This document shows, piece after piece, positions 1 to 12,660 of a stretch of 45,000 nt of DNA. The translations under genes were made by a program, and so were the position numbers. Below the pieces are notes generated by a model. The model saw nothing but the letters and a program-made list of their open reading frames with translations, was not told where the DNA came from and made no database searches. Source of the stretch: Chrysomallon squamiferum (taxonomy: Eukaryota; Mollusca; Gastropoda; Neomphalida; Peltospiridae); the NCBI GenBank assembly GCA_012295275.1, contig CM022665.1:44453652-44498651 (forward strand), written 5' to 3'. The first letter of the stretch is position 1; each line of letters starts with the position of its first letter.

Positions 1-68
1 AATAATGATTAATTATTTTTTAATTTAATTTTATTGTGATTTTCGTTTTATTTAATTAATTAGTCTAT

Positions 69-300
69 TTGTTATTGTTGTTGTTGTTGTTGTTTTTATT
101 AGTAGTAGTAGTACTAGTAGTAGCAGCAGCAGCAACAACAACAATAGGAATATTAAATATACTCTTCCTCTCCTACTACAACTGCTCTTACTACTACTAC
201 TACTACTACTACAATCACAACCACCAGCACCACTACTACAACAACTACTACTACCATCACCATCATTACTACCACAGCTATTGCTACTGCTACTACTTAT
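69..300. repeat. Imperfect trinucleotide repeat tract (TTG, TAG, CTA/ACC)
   Basis: The sequence moves from TTG repeats through TAG and CAG/CAA into CTA, CCA and ATC triplets. The only open frame is homopolymeric (Leu/Val, then Tyr/His), as expected from a triplet repeat and not from a gene. Confidence 0.9.
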
Positions 301-487
301 AAAGATACATTAATACAGAAACTATTTTTAATAATCTTCAATGATAATCTGGTTTTATTACTTGTTATCACGGAAGCAATTTATACATTACGCATTAGCG
401 AGCTCATCTGAAGAACAATCCTCAGCTGTACATTATATCCCATTCCAAACAGAAACACTCCATGACAAATTAGACAGTTCGGACGTG
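301..487. other. Unremarkable AT-rich spacer
   Basis: Complex sequence between two repeat tracts; no gene, RNA or regulatory signal was recognised. Confidence 0.6.
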
Positions 488-534
488 TATATACATACAT
501 AGACATACACATAGACATATACATACACATATAC

Positions 535-577
<43 letters not shown>

Positions 578-813
578 TACATATACATAGACATACACAT
601 ATATATACACAAACACATATACATATACATACATATCTATATATATCTAGCTATATATATATATACACATATATACAAACATTTATATACATACAGAAAC
701 ACACATATAAACATATATATATATATGTGTATGTATCTATATATATACACACAAACATTTACATATATATATACAAACACATATATCTATATATATATAC
801 ATGATATCTATTT

Positions 814-847
<34 letters not shown>

Positions 848-1003
848 TATATATATACAAACACATATATCTATATATATATACATGCATCTATGTTTAT
901 ATATATATATTCACACACACACATATATATACATACATCTATCTATCTATATATATATACACACACACACACACACATATATTTATATATATATATATAA
1001 AAT
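488..1003. repeat. Compound CATA / CACATA / TA / CA microsatellite block
   Basis: About 500 bp made of changing combinations of (CATA), (CACATA), (TA) and (CA) units. A stretch of roughly 75-100 bp (TA run, CAAACA, CACATATATCTATATATATA) recurs several times between about 700 and 1000, so the block is a higher-order tandem array of short repeats. Confidence 0.85.
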
Positions 1004-2960
1004 AGATACTTTACAACCGTGGGTAAAAACTGCCTGTAGAATTCTAGCAGCAGGCAGCCTCTTTCACAGTTACTCACTTTTACATAAGAACTACGCAACT
1101 GAAATATAAATACCGTTTACACTAAAACGCGTTGAGTTGTTGTTAAACATCTTTTCATTTCGTATCGGTGCAGCAAACAGATGCATTGTGTATTTTGACT
1201 TGCAAGCAAGCTTCAGAAAATTACTTTTTCAAGATAATTTACACGATTTTTCTTGCTGTTTATGATCTACGGCTTGTTAGAACAGGTTTTTCTGAGTATT
1301 TTGCTTCCATTTGTCGTCATAATGTTTGTTATATATTTTTTACTTTTTTATTTATTTATTTATTTTTTATTTTTGTTTTTGTTTTTATTTTTTTAACTTT
1401 TTTATTTTTATTTTTAATTTTTTATTTTTTATTTAAAATTTCTTTTTTTAATTTTTTTTTATTTTTATTTATTTATTTATTTATTTATTTATTTTTTTTT
1501 TTTTTTTTTAGTGTAGCTATTTCAACTGCGTGGGCTGGTGTCATGGACAAACACAAGTACTTACACCTTGAATATTGACTGATTTATTTATTTGTTTGTT
1601 TTGCCCTGCGTTATCAAGTGCAGAAATTTACTTCGCATGTTTTCGTCATAAAAAAAAAAAAAAAAAAAAAATGGCATAGTTTAATTACGTTTTACACATA
1701 AAACAGCACATAAAGAATGAATGCATATTTACGTCACCCACGGTGTTGTTAGCATGGTGATGTATATTATTACTGTCGTTGCTGCTGTTGTTGTTATTAC
1801 TGTGGTAGCTGCTGCTGTTGCTGTTGTTGTTGTTGCAGTTGTTCTTATCGTTTCTGCTTTTGCTGCTGTTGTTGCTGTTTCTGTTGCTGTTGCTGTTCTT
1901 CTTGTTGTTGTTCCTGTTGTTGTTTTTGCTGTTGCCGGTGGTGTTATATATATATATATTATTTTAAATAGTCTAAATTCCAGGTTAGATAATAGCAAGT
2001 ATACGCATAAAGTTAAACGTGACTTCAAGTGGCCTCTCAGTTTGTCTCAGTGATATCCATGTCACCCAGTCTTTACATAGTCAGCCATTTTCTACACAGA
2101 CATTGATACTGGTTACAGATAAAACCTGACGCACGATGACTGGCGGGATCAATCCGTGTCACTGAAACTGTTAGGTCTGGAGTTATCATTACTTAGATTC
2201 AGATATTTGCCGTCATACGACTGTTAATAACAAAACGTGTTGAAATATCGTTAGACAAATTTTCATTTATTCATTCCTGAACACCTACAGCCTCCCATAC
2301 CTTAGTGATTCTTCGTGTTTCTTTGTATATCTTCGTGTTTCTTCGTGTTTCTATTCAGTTCTAGCCAGTGATAAACCAATACTTTCAAATAATTTTTTTT
2401 TTCTTTTTTCTTTTCCTTTTTCTTACTTTTCTTTCTAACTTTTCTCCTTTTTTTTTCTCAAAATTTTAGTGTATTTCTTAACCTTTTAATATATATACAT
2501 CAGTGAAATACTGTATGAAATTTGTGTACACGAACAAATATTTTGCTACTGGGTAATCGTGTAATTTAGATTATGCAAACAGATGGGGTCCGTATTTTAT
2601 ACCTGACCCGCGTTTCCAGCATCAAACATTATTGAAATGTTTGTGTTAGTGTAAACAGTTAGCTCCCCGAACCTATCTCTCGTTGTATTTATGTGTAGTG
2701 TAAACAACACTGTTTTGTTTATACTACTTTCTCAGTATGTTTTACTAGTAAATAAAACTTTATAATATATATCAGATTTTTTTTTGCTAAAGGTTAAATA
2801 ATTTCTTGAGGTGAAAAAAAAAAATAATAAAATAAAATATATCGGACGAAGTTTGCGTTTCACATAGTCAGCAGCGTAAAAATATGAGAATCTAAATATG
2901 ATTTAGTTATGGATAAATATACTAGGTGATTATTGTTAGTCTCATATGAAATAATGTTCT
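1004..2960. other. Noncoding region with T-rich, poly(A) and GTT/GCT tracts
   Basis: Contains a T-rich TTTA/TTTTTA stretch (about 1339-1512), a poly(A) run (about 1650-1670) and an imperfect GTT/GCT/GCA triplet tract (about 1768-1935). The open frames across the triplet tract are only Val/Ala or Thr/Ala runs. The rest (2,000-2,950) is ordinary AT-rich sequence with a short repeat of TTCTTCGTGTTTC near 2310-2350. No gene seen. Confidence 0.7.
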
Positions 2961-2963
2961 CTC

Positions 2964-2967
<4 letters not shown>

Positions 2968-3017
<50 letters not shown>

Positions 3018-3206
3018 TGTCTGACTCTGTCTCTCACTTTCTCTGTCTCACTCTCTCTCTCTTTTACACTGTCTCTCTCTTGTGTCTCTGTTTTTCTCGC
3101 AATCTCTCTCTCTCTCTCTGACTATTTCTTTCTCTGACTCACTGTCTCTCTCTCTCTTTTACACTGTCTCTCTCTTGTGTCTCTGTTTTTCGCGCAGTCT
3201 CTCTGT

Positions 3207-3280
<74 letters not shown>

Positions 3281-3290
3281 GTCTGTCTTT
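2968..3290. repeat. CT-rich microsatellite with a 95-bp tandem duplication
   Basis: Two long (CT)n tracts (about 2970-3012 and 3209-3276) flank an interrupted CT-rich segment. Inside it a phrase containing TTTTACACTGTCTCTCTC and TTGTGTCTCTGTTTTTC occurs twice, 95 bp apart (from 3062 and from 3157), with few differences. Confidence 0.85.
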
Positions 3291-3719
3291 CTCTGTTTCT
3301 CTCGTTATCTATCTGTCCATCTGTAGGTTTGAAACTCTTTGTTTGTTCCTTTTTCTAATTTTTCCTCAACGCCAGACGGAGATACACCAGGAATACTATT
3401 CCAAAAGCAATTACTGGTAGTTGCCATGAATCTGCAAAAAAATATATACGTGTCTGCAAAATGTGATAAGAAAGAAAATCACCCCAAGACCAGCACCACT
3501 CATCAGTAGAAATCTTCTAATGTCTGTAGAATTCTCTTTCTCAGGTTTCGGGATCTATTCTCATGGGTGCGCTCTTTGTCCTATTTCCCACTGCAGTCAG
3601 TGCCCCAGCAATGTTTTACTCAAAGATCGTGATAGGTTAAATCCGTGTAAATCTGAAGTACAGGTGAAACAGCTGCTAATCATTAAAAGGTAGACTTTGA
3701 AGTGTATCTGGTTTCCTCT
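3291..3719. other. Complex spacer, no gene recognised
   Basis: This segment has moderate GC and contains a 76-codon + strand frame (3463-3693). I find no domain, signal peptide or plausible splice pattern, so I do not call it a gene. Confidence 0.5.
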
Positions 3720-3720
3720 T

Positions 3721-3731
3721 AAAAAAAAAAA

Positions 3732-3770
<39 letters not shown>

Positions 3771-4085
3771 TTTAAAAAAAAATAGTAATAATAAAAAAAT
3801 AAAAAATAAAGTATAATAAAATAAATAAATAAATAAATAAATAAAATAAAATAAAATAAAATATAATATAATATAATATAATATAATATAATATAATATA
3901 ATATAACATAACATAACATAATATAATATAGCAGTAGTAATAGTAGTAACTGTCGTTGTAGCAGTAGTAGTAATAATAGTAGTAACTGTCGTAATAGCAG
4001 TAGTAGTAGTAGGAATAGTAGTAGTAGTAGTAATAGTAGTAACTGTCGTAGTAGTAGTAGTAGTAGTAATAGCAATAGTAGTAAA
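3721..4085. repeat. Mosaic simple-sequence tract (A, AAT, AAAT, TAATA, AGT)
   Basis: A 365-bp tract passes through successive repeat types: poly(A), (AAT)n to about 3770, AAAT/AAAAT units, a pentanucleotide TAATA array (about 3860-3930, drifting to AACAT), then (AGT)n. In the AGT part the phrase AGTAGTAACTGTCGT recurs three times (near 3943, 3979 and 4036), a short minisatellite grown inside a microsatellite. Confidence 0.85.
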
Positions 4086-4490
4086 AATTAAACAAAGCAA
4101 ATATTAACGTTTGACATCTGACAACACATTAACTTAAAAATGAGTTACGATATTGAGAGACATTCTTTGACTGACACTTTCGTTCTGTCAAAACTTATCT
4201 CGACATCTGCGTCCACGACAGGCGTGCTTGAACAGTTATTTTCAGGAAACACTGCAGAAAATGACTTTTGCTGCTTTGTTTCTGTGTGAATTCCTGCGAT
4301 GACCTATTAACAGCATTTCCTTTACTTTGATTTATTGTGCAAGGTAGATATATATACCAACCATACCTGTCTGAAACTAATTACCACTCGAAAACGTCTT
4401 ACTTACCTGACTGAGATATGCAGGCAGAAAGTAAATGTGACTGACCTACCTTTTCATCCAAAAATGATATATTTTTCAGTAGCATATATA
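4086..4490. other. AT-rich spacer, no gene seen
   Basis: Complex sequence without recognisable coding, RNA or regulatory signal. Confidence 0.55.
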
Positions 4491-4575
4491 TTTTTTTTTT
4501 TTTTTTTTCATTTCTTCTTCTTCTTCTTCTTCTTCTTCTTCTTCTGATTATTATTATTATTATTAATTTTAATAA

Positions 4576-4627
<52 letters not shown>
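4491..4627. repeat. Poly(T), (CTT)n and (ATT)n tracts in series
   Basis: Poly(T) (about 4491-4508) is followed by a TTC array (about 4511-4544) and a long, once-interrupted ATT array (about 4549-4626). Confidence 0.9.
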
Positions 4628-4738
4628 CTTTTTAATCTTGCATATTTATTTTATTTTATTTTATTTAAATATTAAATCAGTTTAATTACTGGAAGAAACA
4701 AAATATTAAGTATTTTAGTAAATGTACTCTTTATACAT

Positions 4739-4838
4739 ACGTCAATACGTATGTATGTGTATGTTATTTAGGTAAATAAATATATAATTATGTGTATATG
4801 TTATGTGTGTGTGTGTGTGTTTAAGTGTGTGTGCGTGC

Positions 4839-4878
<40 letters not shown>
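4739..4878. repeat. (TG)n microsatellite with GTAT flank
   Basis: Interrupted TG tracts (about 4803-4820 and 4826-4876) lie next to TATG/TGTATA units. Confidence 0.9.
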
Positions 4879-4879
<1 letters not shown>

Positions 4880-5539
4880 TGCGTGCATATGATTTGTTGT
4901 GGGTTGTTTTGTATGTTTCCTTTTCTTTATTTCTTTTGCCATCGTTGATGATTTAAAATAATAAAATAACCGAACAAAGAATACATTTTCTATTAAAAAT
5001 ACTGCCCTGGTTGCTATTTTCTTCTTCTTTTTTTTTTATATCTCCTGAAGTCAGACAACTTTTGTTCTGTTCAGACAACTACAACAACAAAGAATCATTT
5101 AAATAAATTCTTAAAGCTCTCCGGCCGAATTAAATGAGCAAAAATGTTGAAATTTAAACTTTTAAATCACTCGACATTTTCTTTTTATTAACAATGTCTG
5201 TGATATTTATACTTGGCGTGAAGTTTATGACTAAACATTCCTGGCGGTTTCCTTGGTTACGTTTGAAATTCGACCTTAATATTCAAGCTTTTAAAAATTC
5301 GTAACACATGTACAGATTGTTTGTCGCGCAACAACGAGGAATCAGGAAACATTAAATAGATGATATACGAGCTAGGAATTGTTGTGGGCTTGCTTGTATT
5401 ACTGCGGCCTGCTGCTCCGAGTCGAGATTTAGGTGCAAAAGAAAAACGAAACGAAATTTAAGAAAGACGTAGTAGAGGCAGAGAGAATCTGTTTCTTTAT
5501 TTTTCTAATAAATGATGAGAGAGAGAAAAAGGCGGAGAT

Positions 5540-5543
<4 letters not shown>
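4879..5543. other. Complex spacer before GA tract, no gene seen
   Basis: AT-rich sequence with scattered CpG (for example near 5320-5430). No open frame above background and no RNA gene recognised. Confidence 0.55.

Positions 5544-5609
<66 letters not shown>
5544..5609. repeat. (GA)n microsatellite, about 66 bp
   Basis: Nearly pure GA dinucleotides. It is a homopurine mirror repeat and therefore a potential triplex (H-DNA) former. Confidence 0.95.
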
Positions 5610-5615
<6 letters not shown>

Positions 5616-6400
5616 ACCATAAGAATTAACGATTAAAGTTTATTTTAATTTGTTTTTGTTTTATTTGTTTATTTGTTGTTATTATTAGTAGTAGTAATAG
5701 TGGTGATAGTAGTAGTAGTAGTAGCTGTTGTTGTTGTCTATGTTATAGAGAGAAGACTGTATGTAAGAGATATCCTGAGAGACAAATGATAAACGGAGAG
5801 ATTCATGGTTTGATAGACAAAAAGAAACAGAGAGAAACATACGAACAGATGGACAGTCAAACAGATGCTATATAAATAGAAAGAAACAAAACAGACATAG
5901 CTTAGTATAACTTCAAGACATTTTAATATAAACGGTTACTAGGCGACGATATTAATTCTGCTTAACAATGATACTAGGGACGATTGATCTATCAGTTATC
6001 ATGACCATGTTAGGCGTGCAGTGAAATATAATAATACTGCTTAATGTTCCTATTAAACTATTTATTAACATACCGATAAATCCTATATTTAAGGACCTGT
6101 TGAAATAAAAAAAAGACTGAATTTCAAAGCACGGCTATCGAAAACTTTGCCACTATCAAAAACCGGTTTGCACGAACGCCATATTGTCAGTTAGTTAATG
6201 AAAAGTTACAAGAAAACTGTTTTATCACAAAATGCGTCCCACCAATAAATCAATAAGTAAGTCAATCGGACTATAATACATATTTACAGCTATGAAAGCA
6301 AGCTGTATGTATTACTGCTCTCGAGTAAACCAGTTTTGTTACTTTTATACGCCTAATAAACTCACTGGCGTGCGCTGAGATTCAAGGTCATTAACGTTTT
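5610..6400. other. Noncoding spacer with short AGT triplets
   Basis: A short degenerate TAG/GTT triplet stretch (about 5685-5740), then ordinary AT-rich sequence without gene signals. Confidence 0.55.
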
Positions 6401-6409
6401 ATGACGTCT

Positions 6410-6600
6410 GCTATAAAGACTGTTAAAGACAAGCAGTCGTGTATTCTGAGCACTTCACGAAAAGCAATATACTCGTAATGTTTAAAGACAGTCACACATT
6501 TAATATAAAAGCAATATGCAATCAGAATGTTTAAAGGGAGTCACTGATTTATATAAAAGCAATAAACTGTATCGGAATATTATAACGACGAAAATATGTA
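6410..6600. repeat. Degenerate tandem repeat, about 48-bp unit, 3 copies
   Basis: The start phrase AAAAGCAATA occurs at 6460, 6507 and 6555 (spacing 47 and 48 bp). Each full copy continues with a TTTAAAGRSAGTCAC-like phrase. A partial related copy lies upstream (about 6412-6440). Confidence 0.6.
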
Positions 6601-7977
6601 GTATATATGTCTGTCTTTAAGTCAGACATTGTAGCCATGAAAGGCATGCTTTTACAATTACGAGATTATATAACAGTTTATGTCATATAACCATGTCGTT
6701 ATATTGTGGGTTACTCTTACTGAATCTACGTATCGAGAAAAACACATACCACAACCTTTAATAATTACCTAACCTCATATATATTAAAGGCAGCCTGTCT
6801 AAAAATAATTTAATGAAAAAAAAAAAAAAAAAAATAAAGACGAAAAGAAATATAGGCAGTCTATATATAAAAAGAGTCAATCAGTGTAAAAGTATTTTAA
6901 AATCAGCACAATTTATATGTTAACATACACACATAAAAAGTTTTTAAAGGCAAGTAATCAATATATAATTAATTATATGACAGATATTTACTTTAAAAAA
7001 AAATTGTATTAAGTTAGGTTATCTTTTTTATGGCTCTTCAGTGTTTTTATTTCAAATATAAAGAGCAAAAACGTTGTATTAAGTATCTGACACAAATTTC
7101 AAAATTGACGTCCAAAAATAAAATATTTTAAAGACAGATGATCTGTTTTTGAACTATACGCTTCTAACGTTAATAACAATAATGACAATAAAAATTAAGA
7201 AATTTCAAAATTAACTAATGTATTGTTAGTAAACAAAACAAATTAACAGCTTCCATAAACATTCGTGGAAACACAAAAAATAAAAATAATAATAATAATG
7301 ATAATAATAGAATATTTGATCCGTAACAAGAACTCTTCATGAAGAGACCAAAAATATCTTACAGGATTTATTTATAACTAAAACATTCAATAAAACTCAT
7401 CATATAATAATAAAAATAAAATAATATTTTTTTTTACGCAAGATGAATTTTGGTTTTCAATACTTTTATGGATTCGCATATTGCAATGTCCATCTATTTT
7501 ACGAATTGTTTTATTTAATTTCTTTCTTTTTTTTTTGTTGTTGTTTTGGTTTTTCTTTCCACTCGGGCTGTTGGCTGATTTAATCAACACACGTGATTTT
7601 GTTGTGGCGTTTCCCTCACTCGTCACAAAATGACAAACCAGACATCCACCTATACGTCATCAACTTCTCCGTCAACAGTTTAACAGGAGATATGTGTTTT
7701 TGTCTGCATGTTTGATGACTGATTCTGTCAAACCTCCATCTATATCAGAACAAATGTTCCTATGTAATTCTGACAGTTTAGCATTATTGCACTAATAATA
7801 TCTGAGTTTTGTTGTTATTATTATTATTATTTTTTTTTTTAACCTGAATATATCGGTGAATGTTTGTTTAATGTTATGGCTGTATAAATACCGCGTTAGT
7901 GTGAATGTATTATGATTATACGAATTTTTGTGCAGTTAATACGTACGTATTTACACATACTTACGTACTTAAACATA
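6601..7977. other. AT-rich noncoding region with a recurring TTTAAAGRCAG motif
   Basis: Contains poly(A) (about 6818-6834) and scattered variants of the phrase found in the 6410-6600 repeat (near 6784, 6945 and 7127). There is a short AAT tract at 7281-7300 and an ATT tract near 7817. A 79-codon minus frame (7387-7626) shows no recognisable domain and is not called. Confidence 0.55.
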
Positions 7978-8385
7978 CATATACATATGTAAATACATAT
8001 ATATATATACATATATACATACATATATATATATATACACTTACAAATAATTAAACATCTTTACTTACATACGACCAATGCACACACATGTACACACATA
8101 CAGAAATACAAATACGTACACATCACACACACATACACATATATAACAAAAACACTTGCACATATACATACATATATTTTTGTTATTTAAGAAAAATCAT
8201 GAAAGGTCTATAATATAATACTATTACGTAAAGCATCTGAGTTAAAACAAAATAACCAAAATATTTAATATGTTTCCCAAATCTGTTATTTAATAACCAA
8301 AATGTGCTGAAATTTAACTGAAAAACACGCACTGTCCCTATATATATATGTATGTATGTATATATATATATATATATATATATAA
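7978..8385. repeat. TA/CATA/CA microsatellite patches
   Basis: Short TA, CATA and ACAC arrays (about 7978-8040 and 8080-8170) and a GTAT/TA array at 8337-8383, separated by AT-rich sequence. Confidence 0.75.
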
Positions 8386-8640
8386 TGTATATTTGTAACG
8401 TAGTATTTGTTAATGGCGGTTAGACTGTCATATCTTAGGGTCTTTCCGTATCTATTCCGTCCGTGTGTCAAATGTATTTCCTTGTTTTCCTGCCGTGTAA
8501 CCTGCTCAGTGAGTATTCACTACTAAATAACAAAAATAACTGCAACATGATCCATTCGAGTTTCTTGTTCGTATGCCAGGACCGGAAGTGAATTTCATAA
8601 AGTCTGTGTGTGCGTGTGTGTGGAGGGCGTTAATTTAGAG
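8386..8640. other. Short complex spacer
   Basis: No feature recognised apart from a short TG stretch near 8605-8622. Confidence 0.5.
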
Positions 8641-8800
8641 TTTTTTTTTTTTTTTTTTCAAGATAAAAATGAATTTAATTGCTAAAAATAAATAAATAAA
8701 AATAAATAAATAAACTAAAATAAATATATAATTAAAACAGTAAATGAACAATAATAATAAAACGATAATGATAATGGTGATGTTAATGATGATGATGATA

Positions 8801-8871
<71 letters not shown>

Positions 8872-8875
8872 CAGC
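8641..8875. repeat. Poly(T), AAAT, AAT and AGT arrays in series
   Basis: Poly(T) (8641-8658) is followed by AAAT units, ATG/GATGAT units, then (AAT)n (about 8801-8833) running directly into (AGT)n (about 8834-8876). The long reverse-strand Leu frame is an artefact of the repeat. Confidence 0.9.
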
Positions 8876-10205
8876 AGTGAAGGATTCAACCACTCTGTAA
8901 ATCTGTCACTCAAGAAATAATTTAGTGATAAACTAAAAAAAAAATAATATGATAAATTTATTCTAATTGCTATTATAAATTGCAATAGAGTAACTTAATT
9001 ATTTTGATATTAAAAAATAATATAGATAATAAATCGTTAAATAAATAAATTAATATGGTCAGTTAACATTTAAAGTCTTAAAAGAGTCTGACATTTAAAC
9101 CAGTAAGATATTTGATATTTATTTCATTATTTATTTTTTATTTTTTTATTTTTTTCCCCCATGTTATTCGATACAACGCTAAACCCAGCACAGTTATATT
9201 AGGAACACGCATGCGTATCAAATAACAATTATTATTTCCTGTAAACAACTTTTTCTTTATTCTTTTATACTCTCTTTCTTAATATAGAAACGCTCAGCTA
9301 AGTTAAAGAATAGTCTTCTTATCGTTTTCTTTTCTTTCTTTCTTCTTTACAAACAGATGTTCGCGTGTTAAACAGTTCAGACTGCGGAAGCCACATATAA
9401 AACGCCAGGTTCGTGACGTAACCAGATGTTATTAACCAACATTTCTGCATTTGTTACGCCGTAGCTTTGTCATCGTCAGAAAACGCAGACGTTATTCATA
9501 GGGCGGCGGTCGACTTAAGAATTCAGGTGAATCAATCTAATCAATCCTCTTTTGTACGTATCAGAATATTAACTCTTTTTTTTTTTTGCCCCTCATAGGC
9601 CCGCCTGGTTTCAAAAGAAGGAAGGTGTGTTTAATAGCCATTTGAAGAAAGACCAAAGATAACGGAAATAGAAATCCGTTCATTTTGATGATTTAGTAAA
9701 TAAGACGGAATTAGATGTTACAAAAAAAAAAAAAAAAAAATGTGCAAATAAGATGGAAGAAATTACGAAAAGGTTTTCGGGTGATAATAGTTACCTGGTG
9801 CATATACATACGAGAGTGAGAGGAAGAGATATGAATAGATAGCAAGACACGCACGCAAGACAGAGAGAGAGACAGAGACAGACTCACACACAGATAGGAC
9901 GAACAAAATGAATAAAAACTTTTACAGTGAACTATTTGAATAAATAAACCTGAAAAATTAAAAAATAAAAATATCAGTTTTACTTCTACCTATGACTATA
10001 CCTACACTTGTTACAATGACTTGTAGTTTTCAGTAAGTATAATAATAAACCGACAATCTTACAATAAAAGAGAAACAGAGTCTAATAGTATGGTTGTCTT
10101 ATATCAATTGTAGGAATCAGTATCACATTATTTTCACGGAACCGAAACAACAAAATAATATGGTTCTGTGATATATCAACACTGATGCGCTCATCGAAAT
10201 ATTTT
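8876..10205. other. Noncoding region, no gene seen
   Basis: AT-rich sequence with a poly(A) run (9721-9740) and a more CpG-containing stretch at about 9360-9610. I found no open frame or splice structure to support a gene. Confidence 0.55.
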
Positions 10206-10209
10206 GAGA

Positions 10210-10277
<68 letters not shown>
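10206..10277. repeat. GATA then (GA)n microsatellite
   Basis: Three GATA units pass into (GA)n at about 10223-10276. Confidence 0.95.
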
Positions 10278-10280
<3 letters not shown>

Positions 10281-10869
10281 GTATACAAGTATGATCATTT
10301 TTCTTTATTCTTTCTTTCTTTCCTTCTTTAATTATTTATTTTTATTTTATTTATTTATTTATTTATTTATTTTATTATTATTATTCTAAATATATATGAA
10401 TATATGAGAATGAATATGTGAATATAACAGTAACCACTGTAGTGAAAATACAAATATTTATTTTTTCATTTGCAAACAAGTATCATAACAAATTACTTCA
10501 TCTGTTAATTCAATTTGCAGTTCGATATTCCATTATCTTAAGATTTAAAGACCCGTTTTGGTCTTATAGTTCGGAAATGGCGTTATCGAGACTAGAAACA
10601 CGAACGAGAAGAAGAGAAATTTAAACAAACAAAAACAAACGCTTGGGCTTTTGTCTGTTATCAGAGTCTGCTTGGATGCAGCTCGTGCAAAACTCGAACG
10701 CGATAACAGCGTTCATTGTGATCGAGTGGTTCGAGGAATTTCTGTCTTCTTTTGTCAATCGTTATCATCATTACAGGTTTTGTTATCTCTAACCGACTTC
10801 ACGTCTTTCAATGGTGTGTTTTCGTTCCCGACATATTTTCGCGTAAAACTGCAAAGACAGACAGACACT

Positions 10870-10873
<4 letters not shown>
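10278..10873. other. Spacer with TTTA array, no gene supported
   Basis: A TTTA array lies at about 10325-10380. A complex stretch (10,540-10,860) has scattered CpG and frames of up to 97 codons that end in the adjacent CA repeat; no domain was recognised. Confidence 0.5.

Positions 10874-10930
<57 letters not shown>
10874..10930. repeat. (CA)n microsatellite
   Basis: Pure CA dinucleotides, about 57 bp. Confidence 0.95.
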
Positions 10931-10931
<1 letters not shown>

Positions 10932-12480
10932 CTATGGATTATGACTTAGTAGCATTAATGAAAATATCCTTGATGTGACCGAGTTAACTGAGGTTAGCAG
11001 GTTAGAAGGTTAGGGGAGAGTGAATGAAAAGAAGACGAACCGAATCTGTATTAATCCCATCAGTTAACATATGAACACAACTATTTATATACATAAACTC
11101 TCACATTCATGTTGTGATATAGCCAACATTAGTGATGAATATTTGTTTAACGATATTTCATGCATTTTGAAAGTAACTCTTTATTTGGTGTCGGAGATGG
11201 GCCTTATTTGTATAAAGATTTTTTGAAAAAAGAAAAGTATTCTATATTCAGTTTTTGTTCTCACACGTAACAAAATGTTAAAAACGGAAAAGAGAAAAAT
11301 GGAGCAAGCAGTCTAACCACATGGCTACAACTCTTCTTCAGCATAAATTTTCAATATTTTATTTCTTTTTGTTTGGATTGGTGCACCTGTACTGAATGAT
11401 AAATCGATATGTTCATAAAAAAAAATGCAACTCATTATATTGTGATTAAAAAAATAATAATAAAAATTATTAAAAAAAAAAACTGAAGACATCCCATATG
11501 TATTAACTATGTTTAATCCAGTGAAATGTAAAAGAATAAAGAATATATATATATATTTTTTTTATTATTATTTATTTATTTATTTGTAATTGTTTCACCT
11601 ATATAAATCAGCCTAACATTTAAATAGTTGTCTTTTTTTTCTTTCTTTCTTTTCTTCTTTTTAATAAACGGATATAATAAACCTCACGGCATTAAATAAA
11701 TACTAAGTAAATAATAAAATAAAGTAGTGTATTGTTTCAGTTATTTTTAACAACAATATAAAGCATCACTCATCGCCATTATATGAGTCATCAGTTACAC
11801 AATTTTTTAAAATGTCATTCATCACAAAGCTAAACAAAAAACCCACACTTAAATACCTCGCTACTCAGGCGGAGGTTGTTACGTCTTTTTGTAGCCATAA
11901 TAGCAACACCCATTGATAATTAACACATTTTAACGCCTAATCCAATGAGGATGTTACGAGTATTGTGTCCCGTTTAAGTTTATTTTAGAGGTTTGTTATT
12001 ATTCTCTTCTTTGCGGCTAAACAGGTAGTTTACGTTACCTTGAGCAGTTACCAGTAGCACTTGCACGTCCGTTTGCCCGCCAAAACCAAAACCGGAAAAA
12101 AAAAAAAAAAAAAAAAAAAATCGTCGTCTGATTCACGGCTGTTCGTTGCTATGTAAACGGTTGAGTCATACGTGCTATGTTTCTGGCTGTTTACGTGGAT
12201 TTTATTTTTTTATTTTTTTTTTTTTTTTTTTTCATCTTGTATTTAAGATTTTATTTATTTATTTATTTATTTATTATTTTTTTTTTTTAAAATCGTCTAC
12301 CTGATGATGTTTAAAAAAAAATTAATGGGAAGTTGTTTAAATTTTTGGAATTTTTAATTTATTATTATTATTTTGTTTTTAATTTAATGTTTTTGTTTGT
12401 TTTAATATGAACCTTATGAATTAAAATCAGTGTATACTGAGTGAACTACCTGAATGTACAGACGTTTTATTATTACTTTA
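10931..12480. other. AT-rich noncoding region with homopolymers
   Basis: Holds poly(A) (12097-12120), poly(T) (about 12218-12232) and TTTA units (about 12250-12275). The rest is complex but without gene, RNA or promoter signals I can support. Confidence 0.6.
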
Positions 12481-12483
12481 TTT

Positions 12484-12660
12484 CTATAATAGTAGTAGTT
12501 GTTGTTGTTGTTGTAGTAGTAATATATAATAATGATAATTAAAACCAAAAAACCCCAATAATCTTTAAAAAGAAAATGTCTTTTATAAAAATAATAATAA
12601 TAATAATAATAACAAATAATAATAACAAAAGTGATAATAATAAATTCATTCATATACATA
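12484..12660. repeat. Mixed AGT/GTT/AAT triplet arrays
   Basis: Short GTT, AGT and AAT arrays, the longest being AAT at about 12590-12612. Confidence 0.8.

Noticed and set aside
69-302. Open frame of 77 codons rich in Leu, Tyr and His
   Set aside because: It is produced by triplet repeats; no other coding evidence.
1729-2053. Open frames of about 100 codons on both strands (Val/Ala and Thr/Ala rich)
   Set aside because: They read through an imperfect GTT/GCT repeat; overlapping frames on opposite strands are typical of triplet arrays.
3597-4100. 167-codon minus-strand frame
   Set aside because: Nearly all Thr, Ile, Tyr and Leu runs from the AGT/AAT/TAATA tract.
10700-10760. GGTTCGA-like phrase as a tRNA T-loop
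   Set aside because: No A box, acceptor stem or cloverleaf around it.
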